Positions 1 to 9,163 of a stretch of 41,682 nucleotides of DNA are shown here, piece by piece. The translations under genes were made by a program, and so were the position numbers. The stretch lies in NCBI RefSeq assembly GCF_024609785.1, contig NZ_JANHJQ010000035.1, forward strand, positions 1 to 41,682, in the 5' to 3' direction. Below the pieces are notes generated by a model. It did no database searches, was not told the DNA's origin, and saw only the letters and a list, made by a program, of their open reading frames with translations. The stretch is from Pseudalkalibacillus decolorationis. Its GTDB lineage: Bacteria; Bacillota; Bacilli; Bacillales; Fictibacillaceae. Position 1 is the first letter of the stretch. Each line of letters starts with the position of its first letter.

Positions 1-114
1 AAATCATTTGATTGGGATAAGTTCAATCTATTTCTTAGAAAATATCCATTGTCGAAGCTACGAGTAAAAGTGAACATATACGATCTTAGAAGCGAATTAA
101 GCTATATTCTGTAA
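1..114 (+). CDS. Group II intron maturase/reverse transcriptase, C-terminal end (partial)
   Basis: The first reading frame is open from the window edge to a TAA at 112-114 and encodes 37 residues rich in basic and aromatic amino acids (SFDWDKFNLFLRKYPL near its start). This resembles the tail of group II intron-encoded proteins, which end shortly before intron domain V. The position just upstream of a clear domain V supports the call more than the short sequence does. The rest of the protein lies outside the window. The family splices its own intron and copies it into new DNA sites. Confidence 0.7.
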   Translation, partial: KSFDWDKFNLFLRKYPLSKLRVKVNIYDLRSELSYIL

Positions 115-128
115 ATGATGATGGAGAA

Positions 129-213
129 GAGCCGTGTGCGGGAGTACCGCTCGCACGGTTCTGTGAGGGGGGCGGAGCACAATCCATAATGGAAAGGCTC
201 CCTCCTACTCGAC
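129..213 (+). ncRNA. Group II intron domains V and VI (3' end)
   Basis: Positions 129-162 form a 34-nt hairpin starting GAGCCGTGTGCGG with a GAGT-type loop and closing GCACGGTTCT. This is the size and AGC-containing base of catalytic domain V. It is followed by GTGAGGGGGG...CCTCCTACTCGAC, which pairs as domain VI and contains an unpaired-A candidate. The intron probably ends at the AC at about 213; the exact 3' splice site is inferred. The 3' exon is intergenic sequence running into a repeat. Confidence 0.8.
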
Positions 214-234
214 AAATTTTGCTGCATAGATGCA

Positions 235-430
235 ATGTCTAGCTTCAGCGCCTAGGTGCTCGAGGTCGCTTCGATTCTTCCACAAACACAAAAAGCGTGT
301 TATGTTGCAGAATCTCCAGCGCTTGCACTCACAAGCATAAGTGCAACTAAGGCAACCGCCTTCACAAAGCTTGGCGCTTACCAAGTTTTCTTTATCGCAC
401 CTGGTCAAGGCGCTTCCGCTTTTCTTATTA
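235..430 (+). repeat. Nested intergenic repeat (type A element carrying a type B element)
   Basis: The stretch starts TGTCTAGCTTCAGCGCC and ends GGCGCTTCCGCTTTTCTT, the same ends as the inverted copy at 7750-7868. Its right half (about 330-395, ATAAGTGCAACTAAGG...GCTTGGCGCTTACCAAGTTTTCT) matches a second repeat family also seen at 17931-17990. Open frames crossing it are by-products of the repeat, not genes. Bases 431-563 show nothing recognisable before the ribosome binding site of the next gene. Confidence 0.65.
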
Positions 431-573
431 ATCTATCGAATGCTAAAGTAAAAGAATAAAAAATTTCATTCTAGGAAAAGGAATTCTACTCTGTTTTGTC
501 AAATATGTAGGATGGGTCTTTATCGGCAAATTTTTCAAAAAACAGTAGACCATTGATACATAGAAGGAGATGA

Positions 574-2103
574 ATGAAATTGACAAATACGACAGCTAGC
601 AAATCTGAGCAAAAATTCATGGAACTTTCTCAGAAGATTACGAGCTACAATGAAGCAATTGGACTCATCGTTTGGGATTTAAGAACAGGGGCTCCGAAAA
701 GGGGAGTAGAACAACGCTCAGAAGTGATTGGGACACTTTCCTCGGAGGTATTTAAGCTATCCACCTCCAAAGAAATGAAAGAGTGTTTAGATTCCTTAAG
801 TGATAACTCACTGCACCCTGAATTATCAATGACAACGAGAAAAGCAGTAGAGGAGTCAAGAAAGGAATTTGAACGCAACGAAAAGATTCCTGAAGCAGAA
901 TATAAAGAGTATATTATTCTTCAATCAAAGGCAGAGAATGTTTGGGAAGACGCAAAAACTAAATCGGATTTCTCCATACTACAACCTTATTTACAAAAAC
1001 TTGTTGATTTCAAAAAGAAATTCGTTGGTTATTGGGGCTATGAAAAGCATCCGTATAACACGTTGTTGGATTTGTATGAGCCAGGTGTAACTGTTGATAC
1101 AATCGATCATGTTTTCGGACAATTGCGGGAAGCGATTGTTCCACTTTTACAGGATGTAGTTGATGCAAAAGATAAGCCTGAGACATCCTTTTTATTTCAA
1201 AACTTTCCTGCAAGCAAACAAAAGGACTTTAGCCTTCATGTATTAAAACAAATGGGCTATGACTTCAATGCTGGACGACTCGATGAAACCGCACATCCAT
1301 TTGCAATCGGATTGAACCCTGGAGACGTACGTGTAACTACGAAATACGATGAAAAAGACTTCCGTACAGCGGTATTCGGGACGATTCATGAAGGTGGTCA
1401 TGCTCTCTATGAGCAAAATATTGATGCGAGTTTAATCGGAACACCATTATGCACAGGTACTTCAATGGGGATCCATGAATCACAATCCTTATTCTGGGAA
1501 AACTTTGTTGGGCGTAATGAGTATTTCTGGAAGAACAACTATGAAACATTTAAGTCTTATGCAAATGGTCAATTTGATCAAGTATCGGTTGATGACTATT
1601 ATCGTGCAATAAACGTTGCTGGTCCATCTCTAATCCGAATTGAAGCAGACGAAATGACTTATCCGCTACACATCATTATCCGATATGAGATTGAAAAGGG
1701 ATTGTTCAGCGATCAGCTGCAGGTTAAAGATTTACCTGAAATATGGAACGAAAAGATGCAAGAATACTTAGGTATCCAACCAAAGAATGATGCAGAAGGT
1801 GTCCTGCAAGACATCCATTGGTCTGGCGGTGACTTCGGTTACTTCCCATCATATGCGCTTGGCTATATTTATGCGGCACAATTGAAGGAAGCAATGGTAA
1901 AAGACATTCCGGACTTTGATGGTAAACTAGCAGAGGGAAATATGTTGCCAATTAAAGAATGGTTAACCGAAAAGGTTCATAAGCATGGTAAAACGAAGCA
2001 ACCAATTGAAATTATTAAGGATGTCACAGGTGAGGGCTTGAATGCCGCCCACCTAATTAAGTACCTAAATACGAAATACCGTGACGTCTATCGAATCGGA
2101 TAA
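574..2103 (+). CDS. ypwA: M32-family metallocarboxypeptidase (carboxypeptidase Taq family)
   Basis: A 509-residue cytosolic zinc carboxypeptidase, close to the usual length (about 500). The zinc motif HEGGH is at residues 272-276. It is preceded by the family motif HPFAIGLNPGDVRVTTKYDE and followed by GIHESQSLFWENFVGR, which supplies the third ligand and substrate contacts. A later EADEMTYPLHIIIRYEIEK segment is also typical. The family removes C-terminal residues from peptides. The start has AAGGAG at 564-569, five bases upstream; an ATG at 570 is in another frame. The gene stands alone and is followed by a strong terminator. The symbol is by analogy with the B. subtilis M32 enzyme. Confidence 0.92.
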   Translation: MKLTNTTASKSEQKFMELSQKITSYNEAIGLIVWDLRTGAPKRGVEQRSEVIGTLSSEVFKLSTSKEMKECLDSLSDNSLHPELSMTTRKAVEESRKEFERNEKIPEAEYKEYIILQSKAENVWEDAKTKSDFSILQPYLQKLVDFKKKFVGYWGYEKHPYNTLLDLYEPGVTVDTIDHVFGQLREAIVPLLQDVVDAKDKPETSFLFQNFPASKQKDFSLHVLKQMGYDFNAGRLDETAHPFAIGLNPGDVRVTTKYDEKDFRTAVFGTIHEGGHALYEQNIDASLIGTPLCTGTSMGIHESQSLFWENFVGRNEYFWKNNYETFKSYANGQFDQVSVDDYYRAINVAGPSLIRIEADEMTYPLHIIIRYEIEKGLFSDQLQVKDLPEIWNEKMQEYLGIQPKNDAEGVLQDIHWSGGDFGYFPSYALGYIYAAQLKEAMVKDIPDFDGKLAEGNMLPIKEWLTEKVHKHGKTKQPIEIIKDVTGEGLNAAHLIKYLNTKYRDVYRIG

Positions 2104-2110
2104 ACTAATT

Positions 2111-2172
2111 AAAAAAATACTGATCAATAGAGAAGCATTTATGCAAAAGTTCTCTGTTTGATCAGTTTTTTT
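2111..2172. terminator. Intrinsic terminator after the carboxypeptidase
   Basis: An outer stem (AAAAATACTGATCAA with TTGATCAGTTTTTTT) and an inner stem (AGAGAA with TTCTCT) enclose a GCAT/ATGC loop. The arms have A and T tracts on both sides, so it can end transcription from both strands. The small minus-strand gene at 2162-2281 runs into it. Confidence 0.85.
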
Positions 2173-2281
2173 GATTTAGGATTTTCAGAATGATCTCATC
2201 ACGTTCATCATCCGTAAATACCGAAATGCAATGTAAGAACAAAGTGCAGCAGGCAAGCTTCCTTTTAATCGAATTAGGCAT
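2162..2281 (-). CDS. Hypothetical 39-residue protein
   Basis: A short minus-strand frame of 39 codons starts at ATG 2281. It has AAAAAGGAGG eight bases upstream, a near-ideal Bacillus ribosome binding site, and ends in the terminator shared with the carboxypeptidase gene. The product has two adjacent cysteines (C11, C12), a third at 18 and an acidic TDDERDEIILKIL segment. I do not recognise the family. The site, the spacing and the stop inside a bidirectional terminator make it a likely real gene; translation is unproven. Confidence 0.5.
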   Translation of the reverse strand: MPNSIKRKLACCTLFLHCISVFTDDERDEIILKILNQKN

Positions 2282-2533
2282 GCCTTCGTCCTCCTTTTTA
2301 CTTATGGCAACTTTTTTTGTTTAATACAATATATGTTGCTTGTTGATGATTTGAAACATAATTATCTACCTAAATTTTTTCATTGGGAAAAAATAAATTC
2401 CCCTTGTAGCGACCTGCCATGAAGGAAATAGAATGAGCTAAGGCGAATTAAATAAAGAAATGTTTGAATTCGAATTGTTTGTGATAGGGTAAAGTATAAA
2501 AGTAAAAAAAGTAATAACGAAGGAGATGGTCGT

Positions 2534-2944
2534 ATGTCTTATCAAAAACCTGATCAAAATACCATCAATGAAATCTTAAAAACTAAGACGCGAATCGCTG
2601 TCGTTGGATTATCAGATCGTCCTGAGCGAACCTCTTATCAAGTTTCCCAATACATGCAAAAAAATGGATACGAGATTATTCCGGTGAACCCGACGGTTTC
2701 GGAGGTGCTTGGTGCAAAGGCATATAAATCCTTAAAAGATATACCAGGGGATATTGATATCGTAAATGTCTTTCGTAGAAGTGAATATTTGCCAGAGGTT
2801 GCAAAGGAAACGAAGGAAGTTGGGGCAGATGTTTTCTGGGCACAACTAGGACTCGAAAACGATGAAGCAGCAGAGATATTGCAAAATACAAATACAACCG
2901 TTGTTATGGATCGTTGTATAAAAGTTGAACATGCTTCAATCTAG
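2534..2944 (+). CDS. yneT: CoA-binding domain protein (YneT/YccU family)
   Basis: A 136-residue protein made of a single Rossmann-like CoA_binding domain. IAVVGLSDRPERTSYQ near residues 21-36 is the nucleotide-binding turn, and EIIPVNPTVSEVLG and VNVFRRSEYLPEV are further family motifs. It is a small cytosolic protein; CoA binding is known for the family, but the cellular role is not established. GAAGGAGATGG lies about 7 bases before the ATG. The position directly upstream of parE-parC matches the order in B. subtilis. Confidence 0.88.
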   Translation: MSYQKPDQNTINEILKTKTRIAVVGLSDRPERTSYQVSQYMQKNGYEIIPVNPTVSEVLGAKAYKSLKDIPGDIDIVNVFRRSEYLPEVAKETKEVGADVFWAQLGLENDEAAEILQNTNTTVVMDRCIKVEHASI

Positions 2945-2948
2945 CTTA

Positions 2949-2987
2949 GATGAGCCACTCGGCACGGGGTGGTTCATTCCTTTTTTC
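2949..2987 (+). terminator. Intrinsic terminator after yneT
   Basis: TGAGCCAC (2951-2958) pairs with GTGGTTCA (2969-2976), followed by TTCCTTTTTTCT. It separates yneT from the parE promoter. Confidence 0.75.
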
Positions 2988-3188
2988 TATACACCTGTAT
3001 GAAACGAACAAGTTTCGGAAAGATTCAATGGTATATTCTTAATTCAGCATCTGTTGAGGTCGGATTAAGAATGTGTCATTATAGATATCTAGCTAATTTC
3101 GTTTTAGCCTTATGGTATAATGATTCACTGTGAGTAGAAATACTTAATAAGAACGGGCTATTTACCGATATTTTAAATGAAATGAACA
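2988..3188 (+). other. Leader region upstream of the parE promoter
   Basis: No gene is visible in this stretch. It contains an 8-bp inverted repeat (TTCTTAAT at 3036-3043 and ATTAAGAA at 3064-3071) and a consensus -10 hexamer TATAAT at 3116-3121 without a good -35. A second, weaker parE promoter is possible here. Confidence 0.35.
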
Positions 3189-3217
3189 TTGTATGTGAAC
3201 AGATGTTCTGGTATGAT
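3189..3217 (+). promoter_or_regulatory. parE promoter with LexA (DinR) box in the spacer
   Basis: A -35 TTGTAT (3189-3194) and a -10 TATGAT (3212-3217) are separated by exactly 17 bases. Inside the spacer is GAACAGATGTTC (3197-3208), a perfect GAAC-N4-GTTC palindrome as in Gram-positive SOS boxes. A bound repressor would block RNA polymerase, so parE-parC should rise after DNA damage. This agrees with my recollection that parEC belongs to the B. subtilis LexA regulon. Confidence 0.8.
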
Positions 3218-3326
3218 AACAAAGAAAACTAGGCAATACTGGGCTTTGGCGTAGACTGAGCCTAAGTTGCGTTTATTAAAAAGAAAGTAATAGATTGTTT
3301 GAGTTTTTGAAAGGGGCACGAGGGTT

Positions 3327-5294
3327 TTGGCTACTAGAGAACAGCTTACTTATAATGATGATGCGATTCAGGTTTTGGAGGGTCTTGAAGCTGTCCGTAA
3401 GCGACCTGGAATGTATATCGGGAGTACCGATGGCCGTGGGTTACACCACCTCGTACATGAAATTGTAGATAATTCTGTTGACGAAGCACTCGCGGGGTAC
3501 GGAAATGCGATTACCGTCACAATATATAAAGATAACAGTATCAGTGTTACTGATGAAGGGCGCGGAATGCCTACGGGAATGCACAAGACAGGAAAGCCGA
3601 CACCTGAAGTGATCTTAACTGTCCTCCATGCTGGCGGGAAGTTTGGACAGGGTGGATACAAAACAAGTGGCGGTCTTCACGGAGTTGGTGCCTCTGTCGT
3701 CAATGCATTATCTGAGTGGCTTGAAGTGACCATCCATCGTGATGGAGTGAAGTTCCAACAGCGATTTGAAAATGGTGGACGACCTGCTTCAACGTTAGAA
3801 CGTATAGGTACCACACGCAAATCGGGTACAATCATCCACTTTAAACCAGATACGCACATCTTTTCGACCACAACGTTTAACTACGATACATTAAGCGAAC
3901 GTTTACGAGAAGCTGCTTTCTTGTTAAAAGGATTGAAAATTGAGCTAATCGACAAGCGAAACAACCAGCAGGATATATTCCAATTTGATACCGGGATTGA
4001 GGCATTCGTCACGTATTTGAATGAGGAAAAAGATACGTTGAGCCCAGTTGTTTCCTTCCAAGGGTTCCATAACAGCATTGAAGCCGAATTTGCCTTCCAA
4101 TTTAACGATGGCTATTCTGAAAATATGCTATCATTTGTAAACAATGTCCGTACGAAAGATGGAGGAACACATGAGTCAGGCTCTAAAACGGCAATGACAC
4201 GTGTGTTTAATGAGTATGCCCGTAAAACAGGACTACTGAAGGAAAAAGAAAAGAACCTTGATGGATCTGATATTCGAGAAGGGTTAACGGCCATTGTTTC
4301 TGTCCGTATTCCTGAGGAAAAGCTCCAGTTTGAAGGACAAACGAAGAGCAAGCTTGGAACAAGTGATGCTCGTTCAGCGGTAGATGCCGTTGTTTCTGAG
4401 CAACTCAATTACTTTTTAGAAGAAAACCCAAAGACGAGTGAAATGCTTATTCGTAAGGCAGTTAAAGCTGCTCAAGCACGCGAGGCTGCTCGAAAAGCCC
4501 GTGAAGATGCTCGCAATGGTAAAAAGAACAAACGGAAAGATTCGATGCTAAGTGGGAAGTTGACACCTGCCTCATCTCGTAATCCGAATAAAAATGAACT
4601 ATACCTGGTTGAGGGTGACTCTGCAGGTGGATCTGCAAAACAAGGACGCGATCGTCGTTTTCAGGCCATCTTACCGCTTCGAGGTAAAGTCATCAACACC
4701 GAAAAGGCAAAGCTCCAAGACATTTTTAAAAACGAGGAAATTAATACGATTATCAATGCAATCGGTGCTGGTGTCGGTACTGATTTTACAATAAAAGAAA
4801 CCAACTATGACAAAGTCGTGATAATGACAGATGCAGACACGGATGGTTCTCACATTCAGGTCCTGTTGTTAACATTCTTTTACCGGTACATGAAGCCATT
4901 AATTGAAGCAGGCAAAGTGTATATTGCACTACCTCCTTTATATAAAATTAGTAAGGGAAAAGGAAAGAAAGAAGTTGTAGAATATGCGTGGGATGAAGAC
5001 GGCTTAAAGGATGCAATTAAAAAGATTGGCAAAGGCTATACAATTCAACGCTATAAGGGTCTTGGTGAAATGAACGCAGACCAGCTATGGGAAACCACGA
5101 TGAACCCTGAAACCCGCACTCTCATACGTGTGAAAATTGAGGATATTGCTCGTGCTGAGCGTCGTGTCTCGGTATTAATGGGGGATAAAGTGGAGCCGAG
5201 AAGAAAATGGATCGAATCGAACGTTGCATTCGGTCTGGATGAAGAAACGAACATCTTAGAAAATGAGAACCTGGCTGTTGTAGAGGGGGAGTAA
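3327..5294 (+). CDS. parE: DNA topoisomerase IV subunit B
   Basis: The 655-residue ATPase subunit of topoisomerase IV, which unlinks daughter chromosomes together with ParC. GHKL ATPase motifs are near the N-terminus ([35 protein letters not shown]), followed by the transducer loop [11 protein letters not shown]. The TOPRIM motifs are [18 protein letters not shown] and [13 protein letters not shown], and the C-terminal motif is [14 protein letters not shown]. The start is TTG at 3327 with GAAAGGGG about ten bases upstream. The stop is followed after four bases by the parC start, so the two are co-transcribed. Assignment as ParE rather than GyrB rests on the neighbours, the length and ParC downstream. 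Confidence 0.95.
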   Translation: MATREQLTYNDDAIQVLEGLEAVRKRPGMYIGSTDGRGLHHLVHEIVDNSVDEALAGYGNAITVTIYKDNSISVTDEGRGMPTGMHKTGKPTPEVILTVLHAGGKFGQGGYKTSGGLHGVGASVVNALSEWLEVTIHRDGVKFQQRFENGGRPASTLERIGTTRKSGTIIHFKPDTHIFSTTTFNYDTLSERLREAAFLLKGLKIELIDKRNNQQDIFQFDTGIEAFVTYLNEEKDTLSPVVSFQGFHNSIEAEFAFQFNDGYSENMLSFVNNVRTKDGGTHESGSKTAMTRVFNEYARKTGLLKEKEKNLDGSDIREGLTAIVSVRIPEEKLQFEGQTKSKLGTSDARSAVDAVVSEQLNYFLEENPKTSEMLIRKAVKAAQAREAARKAREDARNGKKNKRKDSMLSGKLTPASSRNPNKNELYLVEGDSAGGSAKQGRDRRFQAILPLRGKVINTEKAKLQDIFKNEEINTIINAIGAGVGTDFTIKETNYDKVVIMTDADTDGSHIQVLLLTFFYRYMKPLIEAGKVYIALPPLYKISKGKGKKEVVEYAWDEDGLKDAIKKIGKGYTIQRYKGLGEMNADQLWETTMNPETRTLIRVKIEDIARAERRVSVLMGDKVEPRRKWIESNVAFGLDEETNILENENLAVVEGE

Positions 5295-5298
5295 TGTT

Positions 5299-7737
5299 TT
5301 GTCGAACGCAGAGAAATATCTTGATTTACCTTTAGAAGACATCATTGGTGATCGTTTTGGTCGCTATAGTAAATATATTATTCAAGAGCGTGCATTACCA
5401 GATGCGCGTGACGGTTTAAAGCCAGTACAGCGTAGAATTCTATATGCGATGTATCAAGACGGAAACGTAGCGGATAAACCATATCGAAAATCTGCCAAAA
5501 CAGTCGGGAACGTAATCGGGAACTTCCATCCACATGGTGATACATCCGTCTATGATGCTATGGTCCGGTTAAGCCAGGATTGGAAGGTAAGGAACGTCTT
5601 AATTGAAATGCATGGGAACAACGGAAGTGTCGATGGAGATCCGCCTGCTGCAATGCGTTATACCGAAGCAAGACTTTCAGCAATTGCATCTGAATTGCTT
5701 CAAGATATTGATAAGAATACTGTTGATTTCACCCCAAACTTTGATGATACACAAGAGGAACCGGTTGTCTTACCAGCGATGTTTCCCAACTTACTTGTAA
5801 ATGGCTCTACAGGTATTTCAGCTGGATATGCCACAGATATACCTCCCCACCACCTAGGAGAGGTAATTGAGGCTGTCACCATGCAAATCGATCAACCTGA
5901 TTGTACCGTTGATGATTTGATGACAGTAATGAAAGGTCCTGATTTTCCGACAGGTGGTATTGTGCAAGGGGCAAAAGGGATTAGGCAGGCTTTTGAAACC
6001 GGTAAAGGAAAGGTTGTCGTGCGTGGCAAGACTGAAATCGAAGACATGCGCGTGGGACGTAAACAGATCGTGATTACGGAGATTCCATACGAAGTGAATA
6101 AAGCAAATCTCGTAAAAAGAATGGATGAACTTCGTATTGATAAAAAAGTGGACGGTATCTCTGAAGTGCGGGATGAAACGGATCGTACTGGTCTTCGAGT
6201 CGTTATTGAGTTAAAAAAAGATGCAGATGCACAAGGCGTTCTTAATTATCTCTTTAAAAACACCGATCTTCAAATTTCATTTAACTACAACATGGTTGCG
6301 ATTCATAATCGAACACCGAAGTTAATGGGCTTGAAATCATTGATTCAAGCATATATTGAGCATCAGAAGGAAATTGTCACGAACCGCTCAAAATATGAAT
6401 TGAAGAAAGCTCAGGATCGACAGCATGTAGTCGAAGGTCTGATCAAAGCCATTTCAATTTTGGATGAAGTGATCGCTACGATTCGTGCATCAAAAGATAA
6501 GCGTGATGCGAAGCAAAATTTGATTGATAAATATGAGTTTACTGAGCCTCAAGCAGAAGCAATCGTTACGTTACAGCTTTATCGTTTGACGAATACCGAT
6601 ATTGTCACCCTTGAAAAAGAAGCAAACGAGCTTGAAAAGAAAATCAAGGAATTACTTGCGATTTTGAACAGTGAACAAAGGTTACGTACAGTAATTAAAA
6701 AAGAGCTTAGTCGTGTTAAGAAAACGTACGCGGATGAGAGACGTACGATAATCGAACAAGAGATTGAAGAGATTAAAATAAATCTTGAAGTAATGATCCC
6801 GTCGGAGGACGTTATGGTATCTGTTACGAAGGAAGGGTATGTGAAGCGAACGAGCCCGCGTTCATTCGCTGCTTCAAACGGAGAACCGCCTGGTATGAAG
6901 GAAACCGATCGACTACTTAAATTATTCAGCAGCAATACAACGAATACACTGTTGTTGTTTACGAACAAAGGGAACTATCTGTACATTCCAGTTCATGAAT
7001 TACCAGATATTCGCTGGAAGGATGCTGGTCAGCACGTCACTAATATCGTTTCGATCGATAAAGATGAAATGATCGTTGATGCGATGGAGATTGTTGACTT
7101 TAGGGAAGATCAATACTTGTTGTTCTTTACAAAAAACGGAATGGTCAAACGAACCGAACTCTCAAAGTACAAAGCGCAACGGTACTCAAAACCGCTGATG
7201 GCACTTAAATTGAAAAACGAGGACGAACTTGTAGATGTACATGTGACAGACGGAAGCAAGGAAGTCTTTATTGCGACTCATACAGGCTATGGTTTATGGT
7301 ATCAAGAGGAAGAAGTCAGCGTCGTTGGCCAACGGGCAGCTGGTGTTAAAGCTATCAATCTCAAGGAAAACGATTATGTTGTGAGTGGATTTGTGAAAGA
7401 AAAAGAGGAAAACACGCAAATAGTGGTCGTAACCAATCGTGGTGCAGTAAAGAAAATGAGACTCCACAATGAATTTGAACTAGCTTCACGTGCAAAGCGC
7501 GGAGTTGTCATGCTGAGGGAACTGAAATCGAATCCGCATCGGATCGTAGGAGTATTATCAGCGAACGAAAATGAACTCATTATGATGCAGGCTGAAAAAG
7601 GGAAATCAGAGGTAATCGATCCAACCCAATTAAGACCTGCAGACCGGTACAATAACGGATCCTTCATAATCGATGTAGCAACTGAAGGACAAGTAATAAA
7701 AGTTTGGAAAGAAGAGAAAGAAGAAGAAGGATACTAG
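5299..7737 (+). CDS. parC: DNA topoisomerase IV subunit A
   Basis: The 812-residue DNA-cleaving subunit, partner of the upstream parE. The catalytic tyrosine is Y121 in [11 protein letters not shown], with R120 before it. The quinolone pocket reads [15 protein letters not shown], with T82 and D86 at the two classic resistance positions. The C-terminal third carries degenerate beta-pinwheel repeats (for example [12 protein letters not shown] and [12 protein letters not shown]). The start is TTG at 5299 behind AGAGGGGGA; an ATG at 5294 overlaps the parE stop but is out of frame. ParC rather than GyrA is supported by pairing with ParE and by linkage to yneT. Confidence 0.95.
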   Translation: MSNAEKYLDLPLEDIIGDRFGRYSKYIIQERALPDARDGLKPVQRRILYAMYQDGNVADKPYRKSAKTVGNVIGNFHPHGDTSVYDAMVRLSQDWKVRNVLIEMHGNNGSVDGDPPAAMRYTEARLSAIASELLQDIDKNTVDFTPNFDDTQEEPVVLPAMFPNLLVNGSTGISAGYATDIPPHHLGEVIEAVTMQIDQPDCTVDDLMTVMKGPDFPTGGIVQGAKGIRQAFETGKGKVVVRGKTEIEDMRVGRKQIVITEIPYEVNKANLVKRMDELRIDKKVDGISEVRDETDRTGLRVVIELKKDADAQGVLNYLFKNTDLQISFNYNMVAIHNRTPKLMGLKSLIQAYIEHQKEIVTNRSKYELKKAQDRQHVVEGLIKAISILDEVIATIRASKDKRDAKQNLIDKYEFTEPQAEAIVTLQLYRLTNTDIVTLEKEANELEKKIKELLAILNSEQRLRTVIKKELSRVKKTYADERRTIIEQEIEEIKINLEVMIPSEDVMVSVTKEGYVKRTSPRSFAASNGEPPGMKETDRLLKLFSSNTTNTLLLFTNKGNYLYIPVHELPDIRWKDAGQHVTNIVSIDKDEMIVDAMEIVDFREDQYLLFFTKNGMVKRTELSKYKAQRYSKPLMALKLKNEDELVDVHVTDGSKEVFIATHTGYGLWYQEEEVSVVGQRAAGVKAINLKENDYVVSGFVKEKEENTQIVVVTNRGAVKKMRLHNEFELASRAKRGVVMLRELKSNPHRIVGVLSANENELIMMQAEKGKSEVIDPTQLRPADRYNNGSFIIDVATEGQVIKVWKEEKEEEGY

Positions 7738-7749
7738 TTTCTAAACAAT

Positions 7750-7868
7750 AAAAGCGGAAGCGCCCTGCTTAGCCACGAAGGTCACTGGAAGACCGACGAG
7801 AGGAGGCTGTTGCCGCCGCAGGAGGACTGAAGTGATCCAAGTGGCTGGGCGCTGGAGCTAGACATCAC
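7750..7868 (-). repeat. Type A intergenic repeat, inverted copy
   Basis: The sequence runs from AAGCGGAAGCGCCC to GGGCGCTGGAGCTAGACAT, the reverse complement of the ends of the element at 235-430. The arms GCGCCC...AGCCAC and GTGGCTGGGCGC can pair into a long bulged hairpin. It sits directly after parC and has no coding sense. Confidence 0.7.
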
Positions 7869-7887
7869 TTCTATGCCTACAAAATTT

Positions 7888-7904
7888 TATACTTTCTTAA
7901 CGTG
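7888..7904 (-). repeat. Terminator-associated repeat motif, copy 1
   Basis: Reads CACGTTAAGAAAGTATA on the minus strand, directly after the T-tract of the terminator that ends the minus-strand exporter gene. The same 17-mer recurs exactly at 10738-10754 and 17899-17915, and in variant form at 41500-41515. Confidence 0.75.
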
Positions 7905-7905
7905 C

Positions 7906-7945
7906 AAAAAAAAGTGTGATTTCTTAAATGAAATCACACTTTTTT
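7906..7945. terminator. Bidirectional intrinsic terminator between convergent parC and yeiH-type gene
   Basis: AAAAAAGTGTGATTTC (7908-7923) and GAAATCACACTTTTTT (7930-7945) form a perfect 16-bp stem with a 6-base loop and T-tracts in both directions. Confidence 0.9.
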
Positions 7946-7976
7946 AAATGTTAAAGTATAAAAAATTGCCGCTTTT

Positions 7977-9029
7977 CTAAATTGTGAAATAAGTCAGTAA
8001 GGAGAGACAGATTGAAGTTATCAGCATAGCAATAAGTGGTCTTAATGCCTTAGTACGTAGATCCCGAAGGCTGACGTTCAAACCAAGCCCGACCATCGCT
8101 GCTGTTAAACACCAGGTTGTGATCACTGAAACTCCCTCAACAAAACCTTCTGAAATAGGAACTACTGGACCAAGAATATAACTTCCAATGATACTCATCG
8201 CTAGAAATCCTATTAAAAACCAAGGAAATTCAATCTTAGTTTGAGCATCATTCCCTACATTTTTTTTCTTCATAATCACAATTAAAATGAAACATAAAGG
8301 TACAAGCAGGAATACTCGACCTAATTTTGCAAGTAAGCCGATCGCAAGTGAATCTTCTCCACCTGGTGCAGCAGCAAGCGCCACATGAGCCACTTCATGT
8401 AAACTGATTCCTGTCCACATCCCATATTCTACTGGGGATAAAGGTAATATTGGGCGTAAAATCGTATAAGTGATTGCAAAAATGGTACCCATCAGTGCGA
8501 TTATGCCTACACCGATAGCTGTGTCTTCATCCTTCGCTTTAATAATTGGTGCAACTGCAGCAATTGCTGCTGCACCACAAACACCGGTACCGACTCCGAG
8601 TAAAAGGGAGATTTTTTTATCGGCGTTAAATCGTTTTGCCAGCCACACCGTAAACAAGATTGCAAAAAGGATAACCGCGGCATCTCGTAAAAGCAATCCA
8701 AGGCCATCTTCTAGGACAACTCCAATATTTAATTTCAAACCATAAAGAATGATTGCAAAGCGTAAGAGCTTCTTAGAAGAAAATTCGATCCCTGTACGGA
8801 GGGGTTCTGGATATCCAAATATTTGTCGATAAGCTACAGCAATTATTATAGCTGAAGCTAGTTGGCCAATATGATCGAATCCAGGTACCTTTGCCAAAAG
8901 ATAACCTAGAAAAGAAATAAGAAAAGTAAAGGCAATACCACCTATCCAAACCCCGAAAGAAGAAGGTTCTTTTTTAGACTGCTGTACTCCCGGATTTTGC
9001 GATAGATCATTCATTTTATCTAACTCCAT
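7977..9029 (-). CDS. YeiH-family putative sulfate/anion exporter
   Basis: A 350-residue polytopic membrane protein with about ten hydrophobic segments, of the UPF0324/YeiH family. Family-typical segments are LLGVGTGVCGAAAIAAVAP, YGMWTGISLHEVAHVALAA and the C-terminal GLNVSLRDLRTKALRPL. Annotation as a sulfate exporter is by family name only; the substrate is not proven. The ATG at 9029 is chosen because TTTGGAGG lies 7 bases upstream; a longer frame reaching 9071 lacks such a site. It is divergent from a LysR regulator, a common pairing for this family. Confidence 0.8.
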   Translation of the reverse strand: MELDKMNDLSQNPGVQQSKKEPSSFGVWIGGIAFTFLISFLGYLLAKVPGFDHIGQLASAIIIAVAYRQIFGYPEPLRTGIEFSSKKLLRFAIILYGLKLNIGVVLEDGLGLLLRDAAVILFAILFTVWLAKRFNADKKISLLLGVGTGVCGAAAIAAVAPIIKAKDEDTAIGVGIIALMGTIFAITYTILRPILPLSPVEYGMWTGISLHEVAHVALAAAPGGEDSLAIGLLAKLGRVFLLVPLCFILIVIMKKKNVGNDAQTKIEFPWFLIGFLAMSIIGSYILGPVVPISEGFVEGVSVITTWCLTAAMVGLGLNVSLRDLRTKALRPLIAMLITSICLSLLTYFTI

Positions 9030-9163
9030 ATCTATACCTCCAAAGTTGAGTATACTATAACGATAATGCATAATAAGGTATAAGGAAAATTAATAATTAT
9101 GATGTTGATGATAAGTAAATTATATGATAAAAACATATATCAGTTACCGTTGGGGGTGAAGGA
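9030..9163. promoter_or_regulatory. Divergent control region, exporter / LysR regulator
   Basis: This 134-base AT-rich gap should hold both promoters and the LysR operator. Candidate dyads are TTATGATGTTGATGATAA (about 9097-9114) and ATATGATAAAAACATAT. LysR proteins usually bind T-N11-A dyads between divergent genes; which dyad is used cannot be decided by eye. Confidence 0.4.

Noticed and set aside
256-459. Open frame of 67 codons
   Set aside because: It lies wholly inside the nested type A/B repeat, has no ribosome binding site and no protein-like conservation.
3327-7737. Calling the pair gyrB-gyrA
   Set aside because: The yneT neighbour, the four-base spacing and the ParE-like length fit topoisomerase IV; gyrBA normally lies near the replication origin next to recF.
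9030-9071. Longer start for the YeiH-type exporter
   Set aside because: No ribosome binding site; GGAGG is correctly placed only for the ATG at 9029.
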